Source: Clostridia bacterium (GTDB lineage: Bacteria > Bacillota > Clostridia > Oscillospirales > Acutalibacteraceae). Taken from it: 16,553 nucleotides of DNA. The stretch is taken from NCBI GenBank assembly GCA_900768075.1, contig CAAGBN010000027.1:1-16553 (forward strand). The letters are read 5' to 3'. Below, piece by piece: positions 1 through 7,006 of this stretch; the first letter of the stretch is position 1; each line of letters starts with the position of its first letter. A model generated the notes under the pieces. That model was given only the letters and a program-made list of their open reading frames with translations, was not told the DNA's origin and searched no databases. The position numbers and the translations under genes were made by a program.

Positions 1-257
1 CCCATAAGGAAGTATTTGTTTCTCGAACAAAATTCCCTGTGTTTTTGCCAAAAGCCTCGCAAGGCGACAGCCTTGCTGCATTTTGTGGCTTCAACACAAG
101 AAATTTTCAGTTCTTACGAAACTGCGAAGCACTTTAAAAAGCGAAATAACGTTGCTAGAAAAGGCGAAAATCACCGATAATGCTGACGCATATCGGTGAT
201 TTTTAACGTATTATTGTGATGTTAGTTCACTTTTTAAAGAAATACTGCCTTATGGGG
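1..257. repeat. Large structured inverted-repeat element (MITE-like or folded RNA)
   Basis: Bases 1-17 are the reverse complement of 240-256 with one mismatch (CCCATAAGG-A/C-AGTATTT), so the segment is closed by a long terminal inverted repeat. Two sub-structures lie inside. Arm A (18-122) is a long interrupted hairpin: GTTTC/GAAAC, GAAC/GTTC, AAAATT/AATTTT, TGTGTT/AACACA, GCC/GGC and a terminal GCAAGG/CCTTGC stem. Arm B is closed by CTTTAAAAAG (132-141) with CTTTTTAAAG (230-239) and ends in a 13-bp stem at 167-179/191-203. No open reading frame of note is present. It lies 30 bp past the mreB stop. The left flank is missing because the contig starts at the repeat, so no target duplication can be checked. 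It could be a non-autonomous mobile element, a repeat acting as a terminator, or a structured RNA; the sequence alone does not decide. Confidence 0.7.
167..204. terminator. Strong hairpin inside the element, candidate bidirectional terminator
   Basis: AAAATCACCGATA (167-179) pairs perfectly with TATCGGTGATTTT (191-203). The inner TGC/GCA pairs extend the stem around a TGAC tetraloop, with one bulged A. On the plus strand the stem runs into T5. On the minus strand it follows the mreB stop by about 85 nt and its T-rich side is GATTTT, then CGCC, then TTTT. It is the only terminator-like structure downstream of mreB. Its role as the mreB terminator is inferred. Confidence 0.45.
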
Positions 258-286
258 TGTCGGCGTTTCTCTGCCTTTTATGTTGT

Positions 287-1309
287 TTATTCTGTCAGCT
301 CTTTGCTTCTGAAGTTGTAGCCGTGATCCTCTAATTTTTTCATATTCTTAAGAACATAGCCTGCACCCTTTGCAGCGCAGTGCTCAGGATCAGCGGCGCG
401 TGTAACCTTGATAGTAAGTCTCTCACTGAGCTCAGTGTCAAGCCCGGGAAGATTTGCAAGACCTCCCGAAAGGAGAATACCCTCTGAACAGATATCCGAG
501 TAAAGCTCAGGAGGTACCTGTTCAAGAACATTTATAACACCTTTGAAAATTTCATCAATAATATCTTTAAGGGCGGTATATATCTCGTTTGAGCTGATTT
601 CAAAGTTTTTAGGCATACCTGTAATATAATCCTTGCCTACACAGAACATAAGGAGCTCTTCGTTTCTTTTATGAGCACAGCCAACGGTGTGCTTTATTTT
701 TTTAGCAGTTGTAAGACCGATATCGGTTTCCTTGGTTCGCTTGACATATTGAACGATAGCCTCATCCATGGCATCACCGCCGGTGCGAAGTGAAGTACAA
801 TAAGCAGTGGTGCCCATAGTGATAACTGCTATATCACAAGTGCCTGCACCAAGGTCAAGAACCATAACACCGTGAGGATTCTCAATAGTGAGACCTGCAC
901 CTAAAGCAGAAATAACGGGCTCGTCGATAACATAAACTTTACCTGCTCCTGCACTGCAGGCAGCTTCTACAATAGCTTTTCTTTCAAGTGCGGTTACACC
1001 ACTGGGGGTACTGATAATCACATTGGGTCTGAAAACGCTGTTTTTACAAAGAGTATCGATGAAGCCTGCGAGAATTCTCACCACAGATGTGAAGTCAGAA
1101 ATAATGCCGTCAACAACGGGTCTTTTTATTATGAGTGACTCGGGCGCTTTTTCGAGCATTTCACCTGCTTTGTTTCCTATGCAGATAATTTCTTCATCAT
1201 AAGCGTCATAGCATATGCAGGTGCTTTCGGAAAAAATAATGCCCTTACCACCTACAAAAGCAGTTGTGGTGCTTGTACCCAAATCTATTGCAATATTAAG
1301 TCCCGGCAT
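287..1309 (-). CDS. mreB: Rod-shape determining protein, MreB/Mbl family
   Basis: This 340-aa actin-like ATPase is of normal MreB length (about 330-350 aa). MreB filaments under the membrane position the cell-wall elongation machinery. The phosphate-1 motif is IAIDLGTSTTT (residues 6-16), the connecting segment PSGVTALERKAIVEAA follows near 102, the catalytic-region signature VIDEPVISALGAGL is at 127-140, phosphate-2 is VMVLDLGAGTCD (148-159), and the adenosine motif is LLSGGLANLPG (279-289). Phosphate-2 reads GAGTCD where typical MreB has GGGTTE, so this is a diverged paralogue-like member. The start is supported by AAAGGAAG (1317-1324), 7 nt upstream. It has its own promoter and is not followed by mreC/mreD: downstream is the structured repeat. 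It could be an Mbl or MreBH-type paralogue rather than the main MreB; family membership is secure. Confidence 0.93.
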   Translation of the reverse strand: MPGLNIAIDLGTSTTTAFVGGKGIIFSESTCICYDAYDEEIICIGNKAGEMLEKAPESLIIKRPVVDGIISDFTSVVRILAGFIDTLCKNSVFRPNVIISTPSGVTALERKAIVEAACSAGAGKVYVIDEPVISALGAGLTIENPHGVMVLDLGAGTCDIAVITMGTTAYCTSLRTGGDAMDEAIVQYVKRTKETDIGLTTAKKIKHTVGCAHKRNEELLMFCVGKDYITGMPKNFEISSNEIYTALKDIIDEIFKGVINVLEQVPPELYSDICSEGILLSGGLANLPGLDTELSERLTIKVTRAADPEHCAAKGAGYVLKNMKKLEDHGYNFRSKELTE

Positions 1310-1341
1310 TATTTCACTTCCTTTGTTTTAGTATCTTTTTA

Positions 1342-1370
1342 ATTTTACTTGCTTTTGAAATCTTTGTCAA
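1342..1370 (-). promoter_or_regulatory. Sigma-A promoter for mreB
   Basis: On the minus strand TTGACA (1370-1365), 17 nt, then TAAAAT (1347-1342), about 33 nt before the start codon. It lies in the 72-bp gap after comF, so mreB can be transcribed independently of recD2-comF. Confidence 0.8.
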
Positions 1371-1381
1371 GTGGCAAAGAA

Positions 1382-2089
1382 TCACTGTGAGAATATATCA
1401 GTGCGTTTGCGATAGGTAGTGACGGCAAGGCTGAGACAGTAAACATCTTCGGCACCTGCCGACAAAAGAGTATCACTGCACTCTTTTAAGGTGGCACCTG
1501 TTGTTTTTATATCGTCGCAAAGTATCAGTACCTTGCCTTCTATATTTTTTGTAACGCTGAAGCCACCCTTAAGGTTTTCTATTCTTTCGGCTGCTGACAG
1601 GCTTTTCTGGTCGGCTGATGCCTTTTCTTTTGCAAGGCATTCTACAAGGGGAATTTCAAGCTCCTTGGAAATCTTTAAAGCAAGAAGCTTGCTTTGGTTA
1701 TAGCCTCTGATTCTTTCTTTCGACTTGATCATAGGCACAAAGCAGATCCCGTCAAAGACACGGTCACCGTAAACAGTCTTTATCCTTTCAGCCATAGCTT
1801 TTCCGAATATATCGGCAAAGGAGCTCTCAGAGTTGAATTTGAATCTGAGGATGCTTCGTTTGAGCTGACCGCGATAATAATACACTGATGTGAAATGAGG
1901 CAGCTCTATATTGTTGACCTCATTGCAAATACAGTTTTTGTGACAGCATTTAGGGCAGGCGTCAGGGCTTATGCTGTTAGTATCAATGCCACATTCAGGG
2001 CAATAGGATTTAAGAAAAGGTCTGATTCTTCCGCAGACAGGACATCTTTCAGGGAAGAAAACAGATGATAATATAGCTTTAATTTTCAT
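1382..2089 (-). CDS. comF: ComF family phosphoribosyltransferase-like protein
   Basis: This 235-aa protein has the usual ComF layout. An N-terminal zinc-binding double CxxC module comes first (C16-C19, C30-C33, with further cysteines C45, C48, C49, C53, C55). A PRTase fold follows, with CFVPMIKSKERIRGYNQ (the ComF PVP...RG(F/Y)NQ signature) and the PRPP-binding loop VLILCDDIKTTGATL near 187-201. ComF proteins are linked to DNA uptake and processing of transforming single-stranded DNA in competent bacteria; the enzymatic substrate is unknown. The start codon lies 1 nt after the recD2 stop, which implies one transcript and translational coupling. The local Shine-Dalgarno is weak (GAGAG), which fits coupling. 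The pairing with the recD2 helicase suggests a shared role in DNA handling (inference). Confidence 0.9.
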   Translation of the reverse strand: MKIKAILSSVFFPERCPVCGRIRPFLKSYCPECGIDTNSISPDACPKCCHKNCICNEVNNIELPHFTSVYYYRGQLKRSILRFKFNSESSFADIFGKAMAERIKTVYGDRVFDGICFVPMIKSKERIRGYNQSKLLALKISKELEIPLVECLAKEKASADQKSLSAAERIENLKGGFSVTKNIEGKVLILCDDIKTTGATLKECSDTLLSAGAEDVYCLSLAVTTYRKRTDIFSQ

Positions 2090-2090
2090 A

Positions 2091-4283
2091 TCAATCTCTC
2101 AGTAACAGATGTTTAAGGAAAGAATATCGTCTTGTTTTTTTGTCGTTGTCTACCATTTCTCGTACCTGCTGAGGTGTACCCACAAGAATGAGTCTGTTTT
2201 TTGCTCTTGTAACGGCAGTGTACAAAAGATTACGGTAGCTCAGCTGAGGAATAACATTACAAACGGGCATAACAACGGCTTCAAATTCACTGCCCTGACT
2301 CTTGTGGACTGTGATGGCATAAGCCAGCTCAAGCTCACCTACATTGTCAAAGGGATAAAGAGAAATTCTGCCGTCAAAGTCTATCTTCATAAAAGATGCA
2401 TTATGATTGATGGCAATAATTCTGCCGATATCACCGTTGAAGATGCCGCTCGAAACCTCTTTGCCTTTGGTCCAGATAATATCATAGTTATTCTTTATCT
2501 GCATAACCTTGTCGCCCTCACGGAAGAGCTTACTGCCTCTTTCCATATCCTCTTTGTCTTTTGAGGGAGGATTAAGAATTTTTTGCAGCACTGTATTAAG
2601 GCTGACAGTACCCGTAAGCCCCTTTCTAGACGGACAAATAATCTGAATATCTGTCATAGGGTCATAGCCGTAAGCCTTGGGCAGACGGCTTGAATAAAGC
2701 TCTGTTACAGTATCAGCTGTAGATGCAACATCACTGCGGGAAAGGAAAAAGAAATCCTTGTCTGTAACATCAAGGGTGGGGTATTCACCACCGACAATTT
2801 TATGAGCATTGGTAACTATAAGACTTTCCATAGCCTGACGGAAAACCTGAGTGAGACACACTGTAGGTAAAAGCTCCGATGTTATGATATCCTGAAGAAC
2901 ATTACCTGCACCCACAGGTGGAAGCTGGTCGGAGTCGCCGACCATAACAAGTCTGCATCCTAAGGGCAGCGCATTTAAAAGTGCTGCAAAAAGGTGAGTA
3001 TCTACCATAGAAAGCTCATCGACTATCACAGCATCAGCTTCAAGGGGATTTTCTATATTTCTGGTGAAAATCTGTCTGTCACCGTCGGACCATTCTGTTT
3101 CAAGAAGACGGTGAATAGTTTTTGCCTGTCTGCCTGTAACCTCACTCATTCGCATAGCGGCTCTGCCTGTAGGTGCTGCGAGAAGCACACGAAGCTTTCT
3201 CTTTTCAAATATGGTGAGTATGCCGTTGAGGGTGGTGGTCTTACCTGTACCGGGGCCGCCTGTAAGGACAAGAAGTCCCTTCGTTACTGCAGTAGCTATG
3301 GCGAGCTTCTGCTTTTCTTCAAACTCAATACCTTTTTCTTTTTCTATGCTCTCAATATCTTTCTCGAGAGCTCTGCCTGAGGCAGGGGGAAAACGAAGCA
3401 TAACCTTGATTCTGTCGGCAATAGCTTTTTCGTCATAGTATTCATAAGGTAAGAAAAGATAGCTCTTATCATCTATAAAATCTTCAATTATTTCTTTGTC
3501 TTCAATAAGCTCGTCAATTACAGTTCTGACTTCATCACTGTCGAGTCCTAAAAGCTCCGTAGCAGGTGCCATTATCTTTGCTCTAGGCAGGCAAGTATGA
3601 CCGTTTCTCAGATTGTGCTTTAATATATGAACTATACCTGCTCTGTGACGGAAAACGCCCTTTATCTGAGTCGGGAAGCTCATAGCAATTTCATCGGCTC
3701 TTTCAAAGCGAAGACCGATTTTATCATTACAGAGAATGTACGGATTTTCACTGATTCTCTCTACGGTGTTATTGCCGTATGCTTTGTATGCACTAAGACA
3801 CTCAGAGGGGTTCATATTGAATCTCTCAAGAGCGATGATGATTTCACGCACTGCAAACTGACTTCTGAATTTCTCTGATATATCCAACGCTTTATCGTGG
3901 GAAATACCCTTTATCTGAGCAAGCTCCTCAGGATGATTTTCCAATATATCAAAGGATTGTTCACCGAAACGCTCAACTATTTTTCTTGCAGTTGACGGGC
4001 CTATGCCTTTTATGGCACCGCCTGAGAGATAGCGAAGCATATCGCCTGCAGTTTTCGGCAGTGTACGCTCGCACTTATCGGCCTTGAACTGTTTTCCGAA
4101 GGATGGATGATTGACCCAGGTGCCCATAAGCTTGATTTTTTCACCTGGGCAGATTGAGGGCATAATGCCGACGGCAGTAACAAGCTTACCCTCGCAATTC
4201 AGGTCTACAACACTGTAGCCGTTTTCGGGGTTTGAATAAACAATATTCTCAATGTTACCTTCAATCAGAATTTCTTCGTTCAT
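2091..4283 (-). CDS. recD2: ATP-dependent RecD-like DNA helicase RecD2
   Basis: This 730-aa protein is full length for RecD2, the 5'-3' superfamily 1B helicase found without RecBC. An N-terminal OB-like segment (about 1-75) is followed by helix-hairpin-helix motifs (GAIKGIGPSTARKI, 89-102; IKGISHDKA, 124-132), the extension that separates RecD2 from E. coli RecD. Helicase motifs: Walker A GGPGTGKT (342-349), PTGRAAMRMSE (371-381), Walker B VIVDE (419-423), motif III GDSDQLPPVGAG (449-460), YAITVHKSQGSEF (655-667) and LLYTAVTRAK (686-695). All look intact. AAGGAC lies 7 nt before the ATG. A good promoter precedes it and comF follows 1 nt after its stop. RecD2 acts in repair and replication-fork maintenance in Bacillus and Deinococcus; the same role here is inferred from homology. 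Confidence 0.95.
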   Translation of the reverse strand: MNEEILIEGNIENIVYSNPENGYSVVDLNCEGKLVTAVGIMPSICPGEKIKLMGTWVNHPSFGKQFKADKCERTLPKTAGDMLRYLSGGAIKGIGPSTARKIVERFGEQSFDILENHPEELAQIKGISHDKALDISEKFRSQFAVREIIIALERFNMNPSECLSAYKAYGNNTVERISENPYILCNDKIGLRFERADEIAMSFPTQIKGVFRHRAGIVHILKHNLRNGHTCLPRAKIMAPATELLGLDSDEVRTVIDELIEDKEIIEDFIDDKSYLFLPYEYYDEKAIADRIKVMLRFPPASGRALEKDIESIEKEKGIEFEEKQKLAIATAVTKGLLVLTGGPGTGKTTTLNGILTIFEKRKLRVLLAAPTGRAAMRMSEVTGRQAKTIHRLLETEWSDGDRQIFTRNIENPLEADAVIVDELSMVDTHLFAALLNALPLGCRLVMVGDSDQLPPVGAGNVLQDIITSELLPTVCLTQVFRQAMESLIVTNAHKIVGGEYPTLDVTDKDFFFLSRSDVASTADTVTELYSSRLPKAYGYDPMTDIQIICPSRKGLTGTVSLNTVLQKILNPPSKDKEDMERGSKLFREGDKVMQIKNNYDIIWTKGKEVSSGIFNGDIGRIIAINHNASFMKIDFDGRISLYPFDNVGELELAYAITVHKSQGSEFEAVVMPVCNVIPQLSYRNLLYTAVTRAKNRLILVGTPQQVREMVDNDKKTRRYSFLKHLLLRD

Positions 4284-4313
4284 CGTTTACGTCCTTATAA
4301 TTTATTATCCTTT

Positions 4314-4343
4314 ATTATACAACAGTTCATAGTGGTTTTTCAA
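4314..4343 (-). promoter_or_regulatory. Sigma-A promoter for recD2-comF
   Basis: On the minus strand TTGAAA (4343-4338), 18 nt, then TATAAT (4319-4314), about 30 nt before the recD2 ATG. The -35 overlaps the last codons of the upstream small membrane-protein gene. Confidence 0.7.
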
Positions 4344-4690
4344 TGATTATTGCTGTTAATTTTATAGATTCTTCTTAAATCTTCAGCTTTGATAAAATGT
4401 ACAGTGCCCATATCTCCGGCTAAAAGCTTGCATTTGAGTCGTGTGTTTTCTTCATAATCCCTGTCTATAACATAAACATCACGCTTGCCGAAGGTTTTAT
4501 ATTCCGTCAGAAGCAAGGCGGAATACACCTTATCGGGCAGTAAATATTCATCCTCAAAGTGAAAGACAACAGTGTATATGCCCTCATAATTTTTCTTGCA
4601 CATAAAGTATTTATAAATGCTTTCGGCAAGATTATAAAGACCGAAAAGAAAAACAAGAACACCAAGGGCGTAAAGTAAAGCTTCCAGCAA
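4340..4690 (-). CDS. Small membrane-anchored protein of unknown function
   Basis: I do not recognise a family. The product (about 116 aa) has one N-terminal transmembrane segment (LEALLYALGVLVFLFGLYNL), then a short basic stretch and a soluble alpha/beta-looking domain with YTVVFHFEDEYLLPDKVYSA and DVYVIDRDYEE. The soluble part should face the cytoplasm if the positive-inside rule holds. I chose the TTG start at 4690 over an in-frame GTG at 4699: the Shine-Dalgarno GAGGTGA (4702-4696) overlaps the GTG itself but sits at the ideal distance from the TTG. It is divergent from the SPOCS-LysM gene with a 112-bp gap and 56 bp upstream of recD2 on the same strand. No terminator separates it from recD2, so readthrough is possible. 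Confidence 0.7.
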   Translation of the reverse strand: MLEALLYALGVLVFLFGLYNLAESIYKYFMCKKNYEGIYTVVFHFEDEYLLPDKVYSALLLTEYKTFGKRDVYVIDRDYEENTRLKCKLLAGDMGTVHFIKAEDLRRIYKINSNNH

Positions 4691-4802
4691 AAAAATCACC
4701 TCAGTTCATATTACTCAGAAATATAAAATCAGTGATAAAATCATAAAAGACAGAGCTTAGGAATATATATTAGTTGTAAAAACACTAAGGAGATGTATAT
4801 TT

Positions 4803-6335
4803 ATGGATTGTAAGACCCAAAAACAAAAGCTCACATACGATGAGCTGTGGCAGGAAATTTCAGCTCAGCAGAATATTGAAACAGAGATAACTCTGCCTGA
4901 TTATTGCAGTGATATCAAGCGTATACTCAAATGTATTATCAGACCTGGTATAAACAATATTTCACTTGCAGGGGAAAATGCCAATGCCACAGGCAAGATA
5001 AGTCTTAAGCTGATATATCTCAATGAAAAGGATAAGATTGACTGTTATGAGGGCAGTGAAGATTTGTCGGTATATGCTACAGTTAAGGATATACCCGAAA
5101 ACTCTGTTATATCAGCTGAAGCAAAGGTCAATTATGTAAACTGCAGAGCCGTCAGCCAAAGAAAAATCACCGTTGAAAGCAACATAGCTCTTGTGATGAA
5201 AATATATTGCGATAAAATTGCTCAGTTGCCCGAAAATATAAGCGGAGCAGGGGTGCAGTGCCGAAGAAAAGAAGTTCAGTATGAAAATCTGATCTGCAGA
5301 AAAGAAAAGGCTTTTGATATGGGAGAAACTGCAAAGATACCTCAGGGTAAGGCTCCTATGGGCAAAATATTAAGAGTATCATCAAGAGCTACCTTAGAAT
5401 CAAAGAAGGCTGTAGCCGATAAGCTTCTTATTAAAGGCGACCTTTATACAGATATTCTTTACCTCAGTGAGGAAGAGGAGGGAAAGATTGATAAGATTAC
5501 CCACTCTATGCCCATAAGTCAGATAATAGATATGCCTGGTATTCAGGAAGACAGCCTTTGCAGTGTTGTACTTAAGGTAAGACAGGTGACAGCACAGCGA
5601 AAGGCAGATTCATCATCTCAGGGCAGATTAGTGGAAATAGGTGCAAAATGCTCTGCTATGGTCAGATGCAGTGATATCAGAACAGCTTATATTATAGAGG
5701 ATTGCTATAGTATATCCCAAGAAACCGAAAGCGAGTATGCTCTGGAATCTTTTTCTTTTCCCGTACACAATTTGTCACAGCAGAAAACCATAGTCTGCAA
5801 TCTTGATATGCCGTCGGAAGTGTCACAGGTGCTTGATATATGGTGCAGTGACCTGAAAAGCGATATGAAAGGCAAGGAAGATATGGCGAAAGCAAAGGGC
5901 ACAATGGCTTTGGGCGTGCTGTATCTTGACGGTAAGGGGATACCCTGCTTCAGTGAGAAAAATGCAGACTTTGAAATTGATTGCAAGCTCAAAGAGTCTT
6001 ATGAATACCTCAGATGTATGATTGATGCTCAGGTCAGGGATATAGATTGGAAGATTATCGGCAAGGATAAGCTTGAGGTAAAAGTAAAAATGGGAGTAAT
6101 ATGCGAAATATCAAGCAGTGAAAGCGTCAGAGCGCTTAAGCAGCTGCAGATAGTCGGAGAAAAGAAAAATGCAGAGGATACGGCTTTAACTTTATATTTT
6201 TGCAGTAAGGGAGAAGAACTCTGGGATATAGCCAAAAAGTATAACACCACCAAGGAAGCTATCTGCTCAGAAAACTCAATCAGCGGTGATGTGACAGAAA
6301 AGGAAGAAATGATACTTATTCCCTGGGTGGGATAA
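4803..6335 (+). CDS. SPOCS (DUF3794) and LysM domain sporulation-type protein
   Basis: This 510-aa protein has tandem SPOCS/DUF3794 regions, visible as repeated beta-rich segments. Typical openings are ITLPDYCSDIKRILKC (29-44) and MGKILRVSSRATLESKKA; repeated 'V..CDI' and 'LYL..EGKI' style strands lie across about 30-440. A single C-terminal LysM follows at about 463-508 (YFCSKGEELWDIAKKYNTT). LysM binds peptidoglycan-type glycans, and SPOCS proteins are found in spore coat or cortex-associated proteins of Clostridia (as in SafA/SpoVID-like architectures). There is no signal peptide, which fits a mother-cell protein assembled onto the forespore. AAGGAGATG sits 7 nt before the ATG. I see no sigma-A promoter in the 112-bp upstream gap, consistent with a sporulation sigma factor, though none is clear. 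A bidirectional terminator follows. Confidence 0.88.
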   Translation: MDCKTQKQKLTYDELWQEISAQQNIETEITLPDYCSDIKRILKCIIRPGINNISLAGENANATGKISLKLIYLNEKDKIDCYEGSEDLSVYATVKDIPENSVISAEAKVNYVNCRAVSQRKITVESNIALVMKIYCDKIAQLPENISGAGVQCRRKEVQYENLICRKEKAFDMGETAKIPQGKAPMGKILRVSSRATLESKKAVADKLLIKGDLYTDILYLSEEEEGKIDKITHSMPISQIIDMPGIQEDSLCSVVLKVRQVTAQRKADSSSQGRLVEIGAKCSAMVRCSDIRTAYIIEDCYSISQETESEYALESFSFPVHNLSQQKTIVCNLDMPSEVSQVLDIWCSDLKSDMKGKEDMAKAKGTMALGVLYLDGKGIPCFSEKNADFEIDCKLKESYEYLRCMIDAQVRDIDWKIIGKDKLEVKVKMGVICEISSSESVRALKQLQIVGEKKNAEDTALTLYFCSKGEELWDIAKKYNTTKEAICSENSISGDVTEKEEMILIPWVG

Positions 6336-6340
6336 AATAA

Positions 6341-6372
6341 AAAAGCAGAAACTTTCGGGTTTCTGCTTTACT
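6341..6372. terminator. Bidirectional terminator between converging genes
   Basis: AAAGCAGAAAC (6342-6352) pairs with GTTTCTGCTTT (6359-6369), an 11-bp perfect stem with a 6-nt loop (TTTCGG). A-runs on the left give a T-tract (TTTTTTATTTTAT) on the minus strand, and TTT lies on the right. It ends the SPOCS-LysM gene and, from the other side, the DUF1294 gene, whose stop codon (6368-6370) overlaps the stem. Confidence 0.85.
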
Positions 6373-6649
6373 TTAGGATATATATTGAGGATAATATAAT
6401 TATTGTGAGCTGCAGAAGCATTATAAGAGGCAGACCTATCATAAATCGCTTATGAAGAGTCTTATGTCTTATCAGTCTCATTGTCATATATTCACTCAGT
6501 GAGCCGCCGAGCAGGGCCAATATAAACAGAGCCTTCTCGCTGATACGGAAGGAGCCTTTTTTAGCCTTATATTTGTCAATGGCAGTGACTACAGCTGTTA
6601 TAAAAGATATTACAGCAAAGTAAATTATAAAGGGGATATACTTTTCCAT
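6368..6649 (-). CDS. DUF1294 family small membrane protein
   Basis: This 93-aa protein has about three hydrophobic segments (roughly 5-23, 39-52 and 70-91) and the DUF1294 signature in order: a DKYKAKKGSFRISE segment after the first helix (25-38), LALLGGSLSEYMTM (44-57) and the hallmark RHKT (61-64) followed by KRFMIGLPLIM. The function of the family is unknown; some members are fused to cold-shock domains. Its ATG overlaps the stop of the upstream zinc-ribbon gene by one base (TAATG), so the two are translationally coupled. Family assignment is good; no function is claimed. Confidence 0.85.
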   Translation of the reverse strand: MEKYIPFIIYFAVISFITAVVTAIDKYKAKKGSFRISEKALFILALLGGSLSEYMTMRLIRHKTLHKRFMIGLPLIMLLQLTIIILSSIYILK

Positions 6650-6930
6650 TATTTTCTCTCAAGGGTCTCAAGGTCTTTTTCTGTCATAAAGACGGTGGTA
6701 CCGTTTCTTCTCTCTTTATAGTAGTTGTCAGCTACCTTGAAGGCTGCAGCACAAAGAGGGCAGACAGCATAAGCTACATTCTGCTTTTCGGGGAAAAGCT
6801 TGCCTATGGTTGATTTGTCCTCTGCACCGAAAAGTCGCATACCTACAGTCTTATTGCAAGAGGGACAGATAACGGGATTTGATATATCTTCATCGGTTAC
6901 GTTAAGTTTGTTTATTGTACTTATAGCCAT
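6649..6930 (-). CDS. Small zinc-ribbon protein of unknown function
   Basis: This 93-aa soluble protein has two CxxC knuckles 31 residues apart (C22-PS-C25 and C57-PL-C60), a classical treble-clef/zinc-ribbon spacing. Basic and charged residues follow (YYKERRNG) and the C-terminus is probably helical (MTEKDLETLERK). I do not recognise a named family. It is the first gene of a two-gene operon with the DUF1294 protein. Its GGAGG Shine-Dalgarno lies 8 nt before the ATG and it has a consensus promoter. The two overlapping genes may work together, but nothing in the sequence says how. Confidence 0.8.
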   Translation of the reverse strand: MAISTINKLNVTDEDISNPVICPSCNKTVGMRLFGAEDKSTIGKLFPEKQNVAYAVCPLCAAAFKVADNYYKERRNGTTVFMTEKDLETLERK

Positions 6931-6960
6931 AGCATAATCCTCCGTAATGTTTCTGCTTAT

Positions 6961-6989
6961 ATTTTAGTGTCTTTTTATCTGCATGTCAA
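6961..6989 (-). promoter_or_regulatory. Sigma-A promoter for the zinc-ribbon/DUF1294 operon
   Basis: On the minus strand TTGACA (6989-6984), 17 nt, then TAAAAT (6966-6961), about 30 nt before the ATG at 6930. It lies in the 76-bp divergent gap shared with the GHL10 lipoprotein gene, where no equally good plus-strand promoter is visible. Confidence 0.8.
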
Positions 6990-7006
6990 GAGGGGAGTGA
7001 AAGAGA

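Noticed and set aside
1..257. Same family as the two cloverleaf repeats
   Set aside because: Both are nested inverted repeats, but no stem sequence, size or branch plan is shared, so I treat them as separate elements.
2109..3878. Several plus-strand open frames of 75-151 codons opposite recD2
   Set aside because: They are antisense shadows of a strongly conserved helicase, with no ribosome sites or recognisable domains.
4720..4790. Possible sporulation sigma promoter before the SPOCS-LysM gene
   Set aside because: A/T-rich stretches allow loose matches to sigma-E or sigma-F boxes, but none fits both boxes and spacing well.
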